The notes beneath the pieces are model-generated. The model saw only the letters and a program-made list of their open reading frames with translations. It did not search any database and was not told the origin of the DNA. Below are positions 7,619 to 17,143 of a stretch of DNA of 64,000 bases, in pieces. A program made the position numbers and the translations under genes. The first letter of the stretch is position 1; each line of letters opens with the position of its first letter. The stretch comes from Nostoc sp. LPT (GTDB lineage Bacteria > Cyanobacteriota > Cyanobacteriia > Cyanobacteriales > Nostocaceae): NCBI RefSeq assembly GCF_017115165.1, contig NZ_JABXKF010000156.1:1-64000 (forward strand), read 5' to 3'.

Positions 7619-9001
7619 TCAAATTAAAACTTCCAAGGCGTGTTGCAAATCATTTGTCACATCAGCAACAGCTTGTCTAGCACCTAAACGATTTTCCTTA
7701 TACGCTGGGTAACGCTCAGAAATAGATATGGGTTCACCCACAGTAATTTTGACTTTTTGCTTACCCAATTGTGGACGCTGCACAGTTTTATTGCCTTTGA
7801 TTTTAGCAATCATCTGCCATAAAATTAAAGTCGTCTCAGCAAACCTTTCTGCTGTTGGATTTTCACGAATATAATTACCAGAAACTGCCACAAAACTTTC
7901 TACCAAACGCATGTGCCACATCCGCGCATTCGCTTCCTCAGCAACGCGATCGCCTAAAGCTCTTTCAACAGCAGATACCCCTTTTACATCCTTAAAATCT
8001 TCTCTAAATATATAATTCCATCCAGCTTGTTCTACCCGCCGACATCGGTCGCTCAAAGTACCTTTTGACTGCAAATCAAAATACTGTTCTGAGATTAGTA
8101 GCGCTGCATTCAATAAAGCTTGCAAACGAACTGCTAACGCTTCATTTATATCTTCAATTTCTCCTACTACTGTTTTGATATCTGGCAGCTTTAGATGATA
8201 AAACCGCGTGTAAAATTTTTCCATCAACGAAAGTAAATGTTCTGCCAAAGTCAACAATCGGGGATAAAGCGACTCCACAGAAGCATTTTCTGCTGGATTC
8301 ACAGGTAAACCACTAGCCGCTTCCAATTCACTTAAAAGATTAGCGATCGCATCCCAAGGAGCATCAACGTAACTATATTTAATCCCAACTGGTACAATTA
8401 GAACCTGTTGGTCGCTTCCCGCTTTGTGCAAATCTTCAGCACACCAAAAGCCTAATTGGGCGATCCCAGGTTCTAGCGGGCTAATATTCTCTGATAAACC
8501 ATTGGTTGCACCTTCTGGCGCAGCCGCCATCGGGAATTTTCCATTGGCGAACAACTCACGCGCCGAACGTAACCCCGTCCAGTCAGCTTTACCTCGCTGA
8601 ATCGGAGTCCCACCTAAATGAGAAGCAATCCAGCCAACGTGGTCACCTGCCCAGAGAGGAATGCCGCGATCGTAGATAAAATGAGCGTGAATCGGAAGTT
8701 GTAGTGCTGTGCCTTGCGATCGTGCTACCTTTGGCACGAGTTGAGACAGCAAGTAACCCAAACAAAACGGATCGTCTGTTTTCGGATGGCGAAATGCCAG
8801 CATAAAACGGATCTTACCCTCCTGAAACTGGCGATAGAGATCCACCAGAACCTCTACGTTGTCTGCTTCAATTTGAGTAATAGGTGTTTGCCATTTTATC
8901 CAACTGGGTAGCAACAGATGGACAACTCGTAGCAATAAAGGGTTAAACGCGGGAGGAATAAATTCTAAGGGTGGCTGTGCTTGATAAATTACATTTGCCA
9001 A
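7619..9001 (-). CDS. Glycerol-phosphate acyltransferase (PlsC-like) family protein
   Basis: A 460-residue protein with a PlsC-type acyltransferase domain. The usual HX4D catalytic motif appears as HPKTDDP (residues about 92-98), and the substrate-binding block is PEGATNG (about 162-168), with GGTPIQRGK between them. The enzyme should transfer a fatty acyl group to a glycerophospholipid precursor at the membrane. The C-terminal 230 residues are a helical extension not found in minimal PlsC enzymes and have the usual length for cyanobacterial homologues. It reads alone on the minus strand. The exact acceptor cannot be told from the sequence. Confidence 0.8.
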   Translation of the reverse strand: MANVIYQAQPPLEFIPPAFNPLLLRVVHLLLPSWIKWQTPITQIEADNVEVLVDLYRQFQEGKIRFMLAFRHPKTDDPFCLGYLLSQLVPKVARSQGTALQLPIHAHFIYDRGIPLWAGDHVGWIASHLGGTPIQRGKADWTGLRSARELFANGKFPMAAAPEGATNGLSENISPLEPGIAQLGFWCAEDLHKAGSDQQVLIVPVGIKYSYVDAPWDAIANLLSELEAASGLPVNPAENASVESLYPRLLTLAEHLLSLMEKFYTRFYHLKLPDIKTVVGEIEDINEALAVRLQALLNAALLISEQYFDLQSKGTLSDRCRRVEQAGWNYIFREDFKDVKGVSAVERALGDRVAEEANARMWHMRLVESFVAVSGNYIRENPTAERFAETTLILWQMIAKIKGNKTVQRPQLGKQKVKITVGEPISISERYPAYKENRLGARQAVADVTNDLQHALEVLI

Positions 9002-9146
9002 AGTAGTTTCTCCTAAAGATGCCCTGATTCTAAACGCCTGATGGTTATTTCTTTTAAGATATCCTAACGGCTGTAATATGCCCTGAGTAATGAAGTTGAG
9101 GTAAAACCTGCCTATTGCGCTGTGCTTGGCACATTACTCAGGTTAG

Positions 9147-9172
9147 AAAACTAGGATACCTTCTTAGTCCGC
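9147..9172. repeat. Direct repeat AACTAGGATNCCTTCTTAGT, copy 1
   Basis: A 26-bp sequence, AAAACTAGGATACCTTCTTA and onward, repeated in the same orientation with two differences at 9939-9964. The two copies bracket the Uma2 gene at 9280-9849. Confidence 0.7.
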
Positions 9173-9279
9173 CTACGTAGATTATTTTAATGAAGCGTAC
9201 TTACGCAGACTTATAAAGTATTTTCTACTGCAATGGAAAGTGTTGGCAGATAGTGGAGGTTTACCAGCACTTGCAAATC

Positions 9280-9849
9280 TTAATAACAAGAAAGACTCAA
9301 GCTAAATCCTGGCAATACATCTTCACCCGATAATTGTGTGGGTAGATTTCGCACTTCCGTATCTTGTTTTTGGCGATAAATTTCTACTTGCTGCTGTTGG
9401 GGGTTAATTAACCATGCCAATTGCACCCCTGCATCTATATATTCTTGCATTTTGGAACGTAACATTTCCAAATCATCTGTTGCTGACCTTAATTCAATGA
9501 CAAAATCGGGTGCAATGGGGGGAAATTTGCGTCTTTGTTCAGGTGTAAGTGCTTGCCAACGTTCTCGTTGAATCCAAGCAGCATCTGGAGAACGGTCAGC
9601 ACCATTGGGTAATTTGAATATAGTAGAAGAACTGAAAGTGTAACCAAGGCCAGTTTGCCGATTCCAGATTCCCAGATCAATAATTAAATCTGCTTCTCGA
9701 TTGCCGCTTTCACCTCCAACGGGGGACATGATGATTAATTCTCCCTTGGCAGTGCGTTCAAATTTCAATTCGCGGTTATTTTGACATAAGTGATAAAATT
9801 GTTCGTCACTCAGGTGAACGGTGTCTAGTTTTAATGTCAAAGGACTCAT
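9280..9849 (-). CDS. Uma2 family (DUF820) putative PD-(D/E)XK endonuclease
   Basis: A 189-residue protein of the Uma2 family, which is greatly expanded in cyanobacteria and has a restriction-endonuclease-like fold. The segments IIMSPVGGESGNREADLI, then RSPDAAWI and PDFVIELRSATDD hold the expected Asp and Glu residues, and the end has YIDAGVQLAWLINPQQQQVEIY. The role in the cell is unsettled. It is flanked by 26-bp direct repeats at 9147 and 9939, which hints at movement or duplication of the segment. Confidence 0.85.
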   Translation of the reverse strand: MSPLTLKLDTVHLSDEQFYHLCQNNRELKFERTAKGELIIMSPVGGESGNREADLIIDLGIWNRQTGLGYTFSSSTIFKLPNGADRSPDAAWIQRERWQALTPEQRRKFPPIAPDFVIELRSATDDLEMLRSKMQEYIDAGVQLAWLINPQQQQVEIYRQKQDTEVRNLPTQLSGEDVLPGFSLSLSCY

Positions 9850-9938
9850 AACCTAGACCTAGATTAAATAGTTGCAAAGATTATATCATGCCATATCTTA
9901 ATGAATGTAAGATGCCGATCGCACACCACACAAGTTCA

Positions 9939-10066
9939 AAAACTAGGATGCCTTCTTAGTCTGCACAGGCAAAGAGAGTTTGTGTAGCCAAGCCAGTGCG
10001 TTGGGGAGCCAGCGCCGTGGGCGGGTTTCCCGACTTGAGGCGACTGGCGCGCGATTTCTAATCGCC
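9939..10066. repeat. Direct repeat copy 2 and GGGCGGGTTTCCCGACTTGAG repeat
   Basis: The second AACTAGGATGCC repeat (9939-9964) is followed by a GC-rich dispersed repeat containing TTGGGGAGCCAGCGCCGTGG and GGGCGGGTTTCCCGACTTGA. Relatives of the second element lie at 20737-20855 (opposite strand) and 60195-60275. Confidence 0.7.
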
Positions 10067-10110
10067 AGGTGGTTTATAAACAAATTAGAGATTCTGGAAA
10101 GGGAATAAAG

Positions 10111-11925
10111 ATGCGACTTTCACAAATGTTATTTGTTACACTGCGGGATGATCCGGCTGATGCTGAGATTCCCAGTCATAAATTATTACTCCGTGCAGGC
10201 TACATTCGTCGCATCGGTAGCGGTATCTATGCTTATTTACCTCTGATGTGGCGGGTACTGCAAAAAATTTCTCAGATTGTGCAGGAAGAAATGAACGCTA
10301 CAGGCGCACAAGAATGTCTTTTGCCGCAATTGCAACCTGCTGATTTATGGAAGGAATCGGGACGCTGGGATACTTACACCAAAGCTGAAGGCATTATGTT
10401 TTCGCTGATTGACCGCCGGGAGCAACAATTAGGATTAGGCCCAACTCATGAGGAAGTCATCACAGCGATCGCTCGTGATATGATTCGCTCTTATCGCCAA
10501 CTACCACTGCATCTCTACCAAATTCAAACCAAATTCCGCGATGAAATTCGTCCCCGTTTTGGTTTAATGCGCGGACGGGAATTTATCATGAAGGACGGCT
10601 ACTCCTTCCACGCCGATGAAGCCAGCCTCAAAGAAACTTACCAGGATATGTATAAAGCCTACAGCAATATCCTACGGCGTTCTGGTTTAGCTTTTCGGGC
10701 AGTAGAGGCTGATTCGGGTGCAATTGGTGGTTCTGGTTCTACAGAATTTATGATTTTGGCGGAAGCTGGCGAAGATGAAGTTCTCTACACTGAGGATGGT
10801 AAATACGCCGCTAACGTAGAAAAGGCTGTTTCTTTACCAATTGACGCGGAAACCTCACGGTTTACAACCTATGAAAAACGCGATACACCTGGAACAGAAA
10901 CCATTGAAAAGGTCTGTCAACTCCTCAACTCTTCTCCCACTCAATTAGTGAAAAATGTCCTTTATCAGACAGTTTATGATAATGGTATAACGGTGTTAGT
11001 TTTGGTGAGCATCCGAGGCGATCAGGAAGTTAATGAAGTCAAGTTGCAAAATGAATTGACCAAATTAGCTTCTGAGTATGGCGCTAAAACTATTATTAGT
11101 TTGGATGTACCAAATGTAGAAGCCCAGCAAGCATGGACAGCTAAATCTCTACCTTTAGGCTACATTGCACCAGATATCGCAGATGAGTATATTACGGCTA
11201 ATAAACAGATTCATCCCAAGTTTTTGCGCTTGGTAGATCAAACAGCCGTTGATTTAAAAAACTTTGTTACAGGCGCGAATGAAGCTGGCTATCACGTAGT
11301 TGGTGCTAATTGGGGTAAGCAATTTAAGTTACCAAGTGGTGTAGTAGATATACGAAAGGCAAGACCAGGCGATCGCGCTATCCATAACCCAGAACAAACT
11401 CTCTTCAGCGCCCGTGGAATTGAAGCAGGTCATATCTTCCAATTAGGCACTAAATACTCCCAAGCGATGGGAGCAACTTATACCAATGAACAGGGTGAAG
11501 AAAAGCTGTTATTTATGGGTTGTTTCGGTGTCGGTGTATCACGATTAGCACAAGCTGCCGTAGAGCAATCTTATGACAAAGATGGGATTATTTGGCCAGT
11601 TGCGATCGCACCCTACCACGTGATCGTCACAATTCCTAACATTAAAGATGCTCAACAAATCGAAATCGCCCAAAAACTTTACACAGAACTCAATTCCAGG
11701 GGAATTGAAACCCTACTAGATGACCGCGATGAACGTGCGGGAGTGAAATTTAAAGATGCTGACTTGATAGGCATACCTTATAGAATTGTAACCGGACGAG
11801 CGATCGCTAATGGCAAAGTCGAAGTTGTAGAAAGAGCAACCCGCAAATCTCAAGAAATAGTCATTGAGGAAGTTACAACAACACTTAAACAGTGGATTAC
11901 CGCCGCCATTCAGGTAAAAAATTAA
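10111..11925 (+). CDS. proS: Prolyl-tRNA synthetase
   Basis: Charges tRNA-Pro with proline. The 604-residue protein is the bacterial class II type: motif 1 region ([17 protein letters not shown]), motif 2 ([19 protein letters not shown]), an inserted editing domain of the YbaK type (residues about 230-400), motif 3 ([11 protein letters not shown]) and a C-terminal anticodon-binding domain ([20 protein letters not shown]). ATG 10111 fits the family start and has a GGAAAGGGA ribosome site; the frame open from 10069 adds 14 residues without support. It is an essential gene that looks intact. Confidence 0.96.
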   Translation: MRLSQMLFVTLRDDPADAEIPSHKLLLRAGYIRRIGSGIYAYLPLMWRVLQKISQIVQEEMNATGAQECLLPQLQPADLWKESGRWDTYTKAEGIMFSLIDRREQQLGLGPTHEEVITAIARDMIRSYRQLPLHLYQIQTKFRDEIRPRFGLMRGREFIMKDGYSFHADEASLKETYQDMYKAYSNILRRSGLAFRAVEADSGAIGGSGSTEFMILAEAGEDEVLYTEDGKYAANVEKAVSLPIDAETSRFTTYEKRDTPGTETIEKVCQLLNSSPTQLVKNVLYQTVYDNGITVLVLVSIRGDQEVNEVKLQNELTKLASEYGAKTIISLDVPNVEAQQAWTAKSLPLGYIAPDIADEYITANKQIHPKFLRLVDQTAVDLKNFVTGANEAGYHVVGANWGKQFKLPSGVVDIRKARPGDRAIHNPEQTLFSARGIEAGHIFQLGTKYSQAMGATYTNEQGEEKLLFMGCFGVGVSRLAQAAVEQSYDKDGIIWPVAIAPYHVIVTIPNIKDAQQIEIAQKLYTELNSRGIETLLDDRDERAGVKFKDADLIGIPYRIVTGRAIANGKVEVVERATRKSQEIVIEEVTTTLKQWITAAIQVKN

Positions 11926-12017
11926 ACAGTAATACTTACGCAGAGGAATAAATACTTTACTCTGCGTTCCTCTGCGTTTACCTCAACGTTCCTACCCTGC
12001 AAGAAGGCGAAGCGCCT

Positions 12018-12194
12018 ATGCGTTGTAAATTTAATCATCTCCAAAAAGAACGAGATTTACATAATTTGGCAGGTGACGGACTAGAAGTAAAAATTCTAGA
12101 ATTGAATCAGGGACTCACGGGACTAATGCATTTTGAGGCACCAAAGTCTCCTCTCGGTTATGGGAAACTCTTCACTTACAAGTATCGTCGTTAA
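12018..12194 (+). CDS. Possible 58-aa hypothetical protein
   Basis: A short frame from ATG 12018 to TAA 12194 encodes a basic peptide ending with HFEAPKSPLGYGKLFTYKYRR. It has no signal peptide or membrane segment. It lies between proS and the GerMN gene, after a CGCAGAGG-type repeat. No family is recognised, and it could be the remnant of a larger gene. Support is only the sensible codon use. Confidence 0.3.
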   Translation: MRCKFNHLQKERDLHNLAGDGLEVKILELNQGLTGLMHFEAPKSPLGYGKLFTYKYRR

Positions 12195-12250
12195 CCAGGC
12201 TGCTCCTCACATAACTACCATATCAGCCCTCAGTTAGGAAGGTTTTGAAC

Positions 12251-12862
12251 ATGAAAGACCAACAAGGATCTAATCGTATTTCTTCAGGCGTAATTGCAGC
12301 TGTATCAGCAGCGGTTGTAGCGGTGGGTGGCGGTGTAGCTTGGTTTACCACACAATCTGGCAATACTCCCACACCGTCAAACCCCTCTGGGCGCATTGAA
12401 CAATCAGCACAGCCATCAACTAGGCAGCCAGCTAATGAGCAAACCCCTAATGTTTATTGGCTCAGACCAAAAGACAAAAATGTTGCTTTGGTTCCCCAAC
12501 CTGTTAAAGTCGCTTCTATTCGACCTAACCAGCCTTTAGAAGCAGCTTTCCAGAGTTTGTTAGCAGGCCCAACAGAAGGGACAGATTCGACAACTATCCC
12601 TAAAGGAACCAAGCTATTGGGACTGAAGGCGGAAAATAATGAGGTTCACGTTAATTTATCTGAAGATTTTACCAGTGGTGGTGGTAGCACCTCAATGATG
12701 GGCCGCGTCGGACAAGTTGTTTATACTGCGACAAGTTTAAATCCCAAAGCCAAGGTGTACATTGACGTGAACGGCAAACCGTTGGATGTTTTAGGCGGCG
12801 AGGGTGTAGAGTTACAACAACCCCTAACTCGTGAACAGTTCCAGAAAGATTATCCACTTTAG
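12251..12862 (+). CDS. GerMN domain lipoprotein-like/exported protein
   Basis: A 203-residue protein with an N-terminal membrane anchor (VIAAVSAAVVAVGGGVAWF, residues about 16-34), a Ser/Pro/Thr-rich linker and a GerMN domain (about 70-195) containing PLEAAFQSLLAGPTEG, then LGLKAENNEVHVNLSEDF and VVYTATSLNP. GerMN domains occur in spore germination protein GerM and in many non-sporulating bacteria as periplasmic domains of unknown ligand. ATG 12251 has a good AGGAAGG ribosome site eight bases upstream. A TTG six bases earlier is less likely. Confidence 0.85.
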   Translation: MKDQQGSNRISSGVIAAVSAAVVAVGGGVAWFTTQSGNTPTPSNPSGRIEQSAQPSTRQPANEQTPNVYWLRPKDKNVALVPQPVKVASIRPNQPLEAAFQSLLAGPTEGTDSTTIPKGTKLLGLKAENNEVHVNLSEDFTSGGGSTSMMGRVGQVVYTATSLNPKAKVYIDVNGKPLDVLGGEGVELQQPLTREQFQKDYPL

Positions 12863-12926
12863 TCAATGGTCATCGGTCATTGGTCATTAGTCATTCACAA
12901 ATGACAAAGGACAAATGACAACTGAC
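12863..12926. repeat. STRR heptamer tract
   Basis: Tandem GTCATTGGTCATTAG-like heptamers between the convergent GerMN and arsR-type genes. Confidence 0.8.
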
Positions 12927-13274
12927 TTACCGTTTGCTATTTAACACGCGAAAATTACGGGCTTGCTGCTCTAACCTTGTGGCGAGACGATCGCAAACCC
13001 GATTACACAAATCAAAAATCATTTGATCTTCCACCCGGTAATAGGCGCAAGTTCCTTCACTGCGGCGGCTAAGAATACCTGCTTGCCACATTACCTTCAG
13101 GTGTTTTGACACATTTGCCTGAGAAGTCTGTGTTGCCTCTACCAACTCTTGCACGCATTTTTCTTCATCCCGTAATAAGTGTAGCAGCCGTAGGCGCATT
13201 GGCTCACTTAACAGGCTGAAGTATTCAGCTACTTGTTGCACCACCTCTGGTGGTAAAGGCAACGTTTGTTTCAT
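12927..13274 (-). CDS. ArsR family transcriptional regulator
   Basis: A 115-residue winged-helix regulator. The helix-turn-helix is LVEATQTSQANVSKHLKVMW (residues about 43-62), preceded by the usual LSEPMRLRLLHLL and followed by the wing (RRSEGTCAYYRVED). There are Cys residues at CVQEL and at CNRVCD near the C-terminus, but the classic ELCVCDL metal motif is replaced, so the inducer is unknown. It is a single gene and its target is not evident from neighbours. Confidence 0.88.
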   Translation of the reverse strand: MKQTLPLPPEVVQQVAEYFSLLSEPMRLRLLHLLRDEEKCVQELVEATQTSQANVSKHLKVMWQAGILSRRSEGTCAYYRVEDQMIFDLCNRVCDRLATRLEQQARNFRVLNSKR

Positions 13275-13336
13275 CAGGGTTAACCCGCAAGAACAGAAAA
13301 TTTTAACAATGACTCACTTCATATATACATTAATAC

Positions 13337-13894
13337 TTAATCAGGGTTAATTCGCATCAAAGGTTGACCATATTCTACAGCGTCGCCATTTTGGAGAAGA
13401 ATTTCCATCACCTGTCCAGAGACTTCGGCTTCGATTTCATTCATCAGCTTCATGGCTTCAATGATACAGACTGTTTGACCCTTGCGGACGCGATCGCCCA
13501 CTTCCACAAATGCCGTTTCCCCAGGTGCAGGAGCGCGATAAAACGTTCCTACCATTGGGGAAGGCACTTCTACTAATCTCTGGTCAATGGTTGAGGGAGG
13601 ATTTACTGATAACTGCATTTGTGTGCTAGTTCCAGTATTCTCAAATCCACGAGATGTGGACACCTCTGTTAGCTGACTTCCGCTCATCTGGTTTCCCCCA
13701 GATGAACTCGATGTCAAGCCTGAACCTACCACACCGCCTAAAGTCCCTTGACCTACCGACAACATCTGATTGCTAACGCTCACAGCCTTACGGACTGTTA
13801 GCTCAAAATCATCGCTTTTGAGCGTGACTTCTGCAATATCTGTTTGTGCGATAGTTGCCAGAAGTTGGCGGATTTCATTAAAGTCCAATGGCAC
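13337..13894 (-). CDS. accB: Biotin carboxyl carrier protein of acetyl-CoA carboxylase
   Basis: Carries biotin for acetyl-CoA carboxylase, the first step of fatty acid synthesis. The 185-residue protein has a helical N-terminus, a Ser/Gly/Thr-rich flexible linker (residues about 45-100) and a biotinyl domain with EAMKLMNEIEAE, whose Lys (about 149) is the biotin site, and VPSPMVGTFYRAPAPG. It follows efp on the minus strand, an order conserved in cyanobacteria and other bacteria; the 109-bp gap holds two hairpins. Confidence 0.95.
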   Translation of the reverse strand: MPLDFNEIRQLLATIAQTDIAEVTLKSDDFELTVRKAVSVSNQMLSVGQGTLGGVVGSGLTSSSSGGNQMSGSQLTEVSTSRGFENTGTSTQMQLSVNPPSTIDQRLVEVPSPMVGTFYRAPAPGETAFVEVGDRVRKGQTVCIIEAMKLMNEIEAEVSGQVMEILLQNGDAVEYGQPLMRINPD

Positions 13895-13950
13895 AGTTTT
13901 TATTACCTCGACCTATCCGTAAATTAGCATTTTAAGTGCGGCAGGGAATT

Positions 13951-13999
13951 AATCCCTATGTAGGGATTTCAATCGGGAGCAAGCATCTCCGTAGAGATG
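13951..13999 (-). promoter_or_regulatory. Two hairpins in the efp-accB gap
   Basis: AATCCCTA-TG-TAGGGATT (13951-13968) and CATCTC-CGTA-GAGATG (13984-13999) are perfect inverted repeats directly after the efp stop. With no T-run, they may stabilise or process the mRNA between efp and accB rather than end it. Confidence 0.5.
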
Positions 14000-14003
14000 A
14001 AAG

Positions 14004-14561
14004 TTATTCCCTGCTGATATATTTATCTTCCTGGGTATCAACTTTGATGCGTTCTCCTTGGGAAATAAACAAAGGAACCATCACAACTGCACCAGTTTCC
14101 AGAGTTGCTGGTTTTGAGCCACCTGTGGCGGTATCACCTTTTAAACCTGGATCTGTTTGTACAATTTCCAAAACCACAGACTTAGGTAACTCTACTCCTA
14201 GCACCTGTTCGCCCCACCAAATAACTTCGGCTTCCATACCTTCCTTGAGGTACTTGACGCGATCGCCAATTTGTTCGCGAGTCAATCTGCCTTCTTCGTA
14301 GGTTTCCATATCCATAAAGACAAACTCATCGCCTTCTTTATAGGTATGCTGCATCGTACTTTTTTCTAGAGTGGCTTGCGGCACTGTTTCCCCGGCTCGG
14401 AACGTTTTTTCCATCACGCTCCCACTCTGGACATTTTTTAGCTTAGTTCGTACAAAGGCGGAACCTTTGCCTGGTTTGACGTGCAAGAATTCAAGCACTC
14501 GCCATACAGACCCATCCAATACAATTGAAACACCGGGTCGAAAGTCGTTACTGGAGATCAT
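14004..14561 (-). CDS. efp: Translation elongation factor P
   Basis: Helps ribosomes that stall on polyproline stretches. The 185-residue length and three-domain layout are standard: KOW-like domain I with the tip loop [10 protein letters not shown] carrying Lys32 (modification site), an OB domain with [17 protein letters not shown], and the third domain ending [17 protein letters not shown] and GERIKVDT. It is the first gene of the efp-accB pair. Confidence 0.96.
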   Translation of the reverse strand: MISSNDFRPGVSIVLDGSVWRVLEFLHVKPGKGSAFVRTKLKNVQSGSVMEKTFRAGETVPQATLEKSTMQHTYKEGDEFVFMDMETYEEGRLTREQIGDRVKYLKEGMEAEVIWWGEQVLGVELPKSVVLEIVQTDPGLKGDTATGGSKPATLETGAVVMVPLFISQGERIKVDTQEDKYISRE

Positions 14562-14613
14562 GAAACTTTCAAATTTTGGAAGACAATCGGCATTTATTGT
14601 ACCCTTCTAGGGT

Positions 14614-14675
14614 CGTCATTGGGCATTTGTCATTAGTTAGTTGTCATTTGTCATTAGTCATTTGTCATTTATCCT
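14614..14675. repeat. STRR heptamer tract
   Basis: Tandem TCATTTG/TCATTAG heptamers between divergent efp and the cyclophilin gene. Confidence 0.75.
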
Positions 14676-14748
14676 CCGCCCTTAACGTGGGAAGATTATT
14701 TATGGGTTACATCCAGTCAACAATTCACTGCTGCATTTGAGTTATCCC

Positions 14749-15855
14749 ATGCTTAACTTATTAAAATCCTGGCTGAAGAAGAGCCTAATGGCAATACTGC
14801 TGATAACAATATTTTTAGGCATAACTACAGCTGGGTGGACTCCCTCCAGTAGCGCCGCACTCCCAGCCGGCAATGCAATTACCGACGGTAAGGCTTTGTT
14901 GCGGTATGCACTCCCGATAGATAACAAACCTGTACGGCAACTACAAGGCAGCTTAGAGGACATCTCTGCCCAACTGCGGGCGAATCGACGTTGGGGTGCT
15001 ATTTCCAAAGACATCAGCCAAGCATCCCGCATTCTCGATAAACCTTCCCAAATCTTAACAAGCGTTCCCGCAGAACGCCAACCCCAAGCTGAAGCTTGGA
15101 TTACCGAGTTGAAAGCTGGGGTTGGTAAATTGGAAGAATTGGCGAACAGCAAAGATAAAGAACAAATTCTGCAAGAGAGAAGTAAACTACTAAATCTCGT
15201 TACTCAGCTAGAAGATTCAATGGTGAAACAATTTCCCTTTAAAGTGCCTGCTGAATATAGCAACCTGCCGCAACTTAAAGGTCGTGCCACTGTAGAAGTT
15301 AAAACCAACAAAGGCGATTTAGCTCTTGTCGTAGACGGTTACAGCGCTCCTGTGACTGCTGGTAATTTTGTCGATTTGGTACAGAGGGGTTTTTATAATG
15401 GCTTAGAATTTACCCGTTCTGAAGAATCTTACTTTCTCCAAACTGGAGATCCTGCTGGGAAAGATGTAGGCTTCATTGATCCCAAAACGGGAAAATATCG
15501 TGCTATTCCCTTAGAAATCTTAGTTCAAGGCGATAAAGCACCTACTTATGGCATTACTTTAGAAGAAGCTGGTCGTTACGTTGATATGCCAGTTCTACCC
15601 TTCTCTGCCTTTGGTGCAGTAGTGATGGCTCGTCCTGAAAGTGAAGTAAATGGTGGTTCATCACAATTTTTCTTCTTTTTGTTTGAACCAGAACTCACCC
15701 CCGCCGGACGCAATCTATTGGATGGTCGCTATACCGTTTTTGGCTATCTCACCGAAGGTAAAGAAGTTTTGGATAAGCTAAAGGCGGGTGACAAAATAGA
15801 ATCGGCAACAGTCGTTCAAGGAATAGAAAATTTAGTTGAGCCGCAAGCTGCCTAA
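14749..15855 (+). CDS. Lumenal cyclophilin-type peptidyl-prolyl isomerase (TLP40/CYP38-like)
   Basis: A 368-residue exported protein. The N-terminus is basic then hydrophobic (LMAILLITIFLGITTAGW), a signal peptide for export. Residues about 45-170 form a helical bundle like that of plant CYP38/TLP40 (RQLQGSLEDISAQLRANRRW). The C-terminal cyclophilin domain has KGDLALVVDGYSAPVTAGNF and VNGGSSQFFFF. The plant relatives assist photosystem II assembly in the thylakoid lumen, so a similar role is likely here. ATG 14749 is chosen over an upstream TTG (14737). Confidence 0.85.
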   Translation: MLNLLKSWLKKSLMAILLITIFLGITTAGWTPSSSAALPAGNAITDGKALLRYALPIDNKPVRQLQGSLEDISAQLRANRRWGAISKDISQASRILDKPSQILTSVPAERQPQAEAWITELKAGVGKLEELANSKDKEQILQERSKLLNLVTQLEDSMVKQFPFKVPAEYSNLPQLKGRATVEVKTNKGDLALVVDGYSAPVTAGNFVDLVQRGFYNGLEFTRSEESYFLQTGDPAGKDVGFIDPKTGKYRAIPLEILVQGDKAPTYGITLEEAGRYVDMPVLPFSAFGAVVMARPESEVNGGSSQFFFFLFEPELTPAGRNLLDGRYTVFGYLTEGKEVLDKLKAGDKIESATVVQGIENLVEPQAA

Positions 15856-15861
15856 TAGATT

Positions 15862-16055
15862 TAGGACTTACGCACTGTACAAAAGAATCATGTTGTGTAT
15901 CAACGTAAATACATCGTTTCAGGTTTTTATTAATCATTCTTTGATGGTAAATAAACCCGCGCTGTAGGAGCAATTCATGAATTGCCCCTACGATAGATGT
16001 GGTTTTTCAAATCATCGATACATATTTGGTCTTTCCTGTCAATGCGTAAGTCCTA
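15862..16055. mobile_element. MITE with 13-bp inverted repeats and 4-bp duplication
   Basis: A 194-bp non-coding segment bounded by perfect inverted repeats TAGGACTTACGCA (15862-15874) and TGCGTAAGTCCTA (16043-16055), flanked on both sides by GATT (15858-15861 and 16056-16059), a likely target duplication. Inside is a palindrome around GCAATTCATGAATTGC (15964-15992). There is no transposase. Single or partial ends with the same sequence occur near 17127, 31318, 31458 and 39195. Confidence 0.75.
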
Positions 16056-16180
16056 GATTTCAGCCTTTTCAAGGTGGGAAATTTGGAACGAATCAATACT
16101 CCATAAATTTGGCATAGCCATGTTCCTATTAAAAACAGCCATATTCCTATTATAAATTGGAGTCATTACTAACAGATTCA

Positions 16181-17023
16181 TCACATACAGCCGGCACAAC
16201 TATTGCAATTATTATTATTGTCACCGCCATTACTGTTACCGCCACGGCTCAAGAAACAAAAAATTAATATAGGCAACCACAAAAGCCACCACCAAGACCA
16301 CTCTGAAGCTTTGTCCGAGGTAGTGTGATTATTCTCAAAGGTAGATGTTGGTCTATTGCCAGGACGTGGAGTATTTTCAGCCACCTGAGACATCATAAGT
16401 TCAGAGCTATTCAAATTATTTGAATAGTTATGAGTATTAGCAATCAGTGGGAAAAGGCTACTCATTGCTAGAACTAGCATAAATGATAACAGCGCAATTA
16501 GCATCGATTTCAACGCAGGCAATCGAAGAAAAGTAAAGGATGGTTTGGGTACAATCCAGTAGCAACGAGTGTTTACTCGTGTGAACTGAACATTATTATC
16601 GAATTGGATATTTGATGACTGCCAAATATCAATCGGTGGGCGCTCATTAAATATTTTTTCATAGCTAATCAGCGTTTCGTTATACCACCTGCGATGTTTT
16701 TCCTGCTCGCTATAACCGCCACTACTAGGATGATGATGCAATGATTTATGTAAGATTTTACCACAAAACTCATCCCAGTATGAGTGAGTGTAGGTTAAGT
16801 GCAAATGCCAAACTTGATCCACTTGAGCAGAAGGACTAACAGGATGCCCAGCGATAACGGCAAGAAAGGCAAACTTTTTGTACTCGTTAATAACACGTTG
16901 GGTGTATTTAGTTGTCCAACCGTTGTCTTTTGCTAATCGATAAGTAAATGATAAAACTGCATCAGCATCATCTAGAGAAAATTTTTGAATATTTTGATAA
17001 AGCTCTGTCTGTTGAGTGTTCAT
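16181..17023 (-). CDS. Glycine-rich-domain-protein-like membrane protein
   Basis: A 280-residue protein. The N-terminal 130 residues carry the pattern of plant GRDP-like proteins and relatives: YKKFAFLAVIAGHPVSPSAQ followed by VDQVWHLHLTYTHSYWDEFC and HHHPSSGG. Two hydrophobic segments (about 170-190, LIALLSFMLVLAMSSLFPLI; and about 243-262, WWLLWLPILIFCFL) suggest membrane anchoring. The end is Asn/Gly-rich and closes with four clustered Cys (CNSCAGC). Its function is unknown. The gene stands alone on the minus strand between a MITE and the aspartoacylase gene. Confidence 0.7.
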   Translation of the reverse strand: MNTQQTELYQNIQKFSLDDADAVLSFTYRLAKDNGWTTKYTQRVINEYKKFAFLAVIAGHPVSPSAQVDQVWHLHLTYTHSYWDEFCGKILHKSLHHHPSSGGYSEQEKHRRWYNETLISYEKIFNERPPIDIWQSSNIQFDNNVQFTRVNTRCYWIVPKPSFTFLRLPALKSMLIALLSFMLVLAMSSLFPLIANTHNYSNNLNSSELMMSQVAENTPRPGNRPTSTFENNHTTSDKASEWSWWWLLWLPILIFCFLSRGGNSNGGDNNNNCNSCAGCM

Positions 17024-17143
17024 TAGTAACTCCTTTAAAGTGTTAAAAGTTAAATTGTCAAGACTAACATACAGGTAATAGAATGAACGACAGAGGAAGT
17101 GGATGAGTGTTTGAAAGTTGTTTGCGTAAGTCCTAATTTTGGC

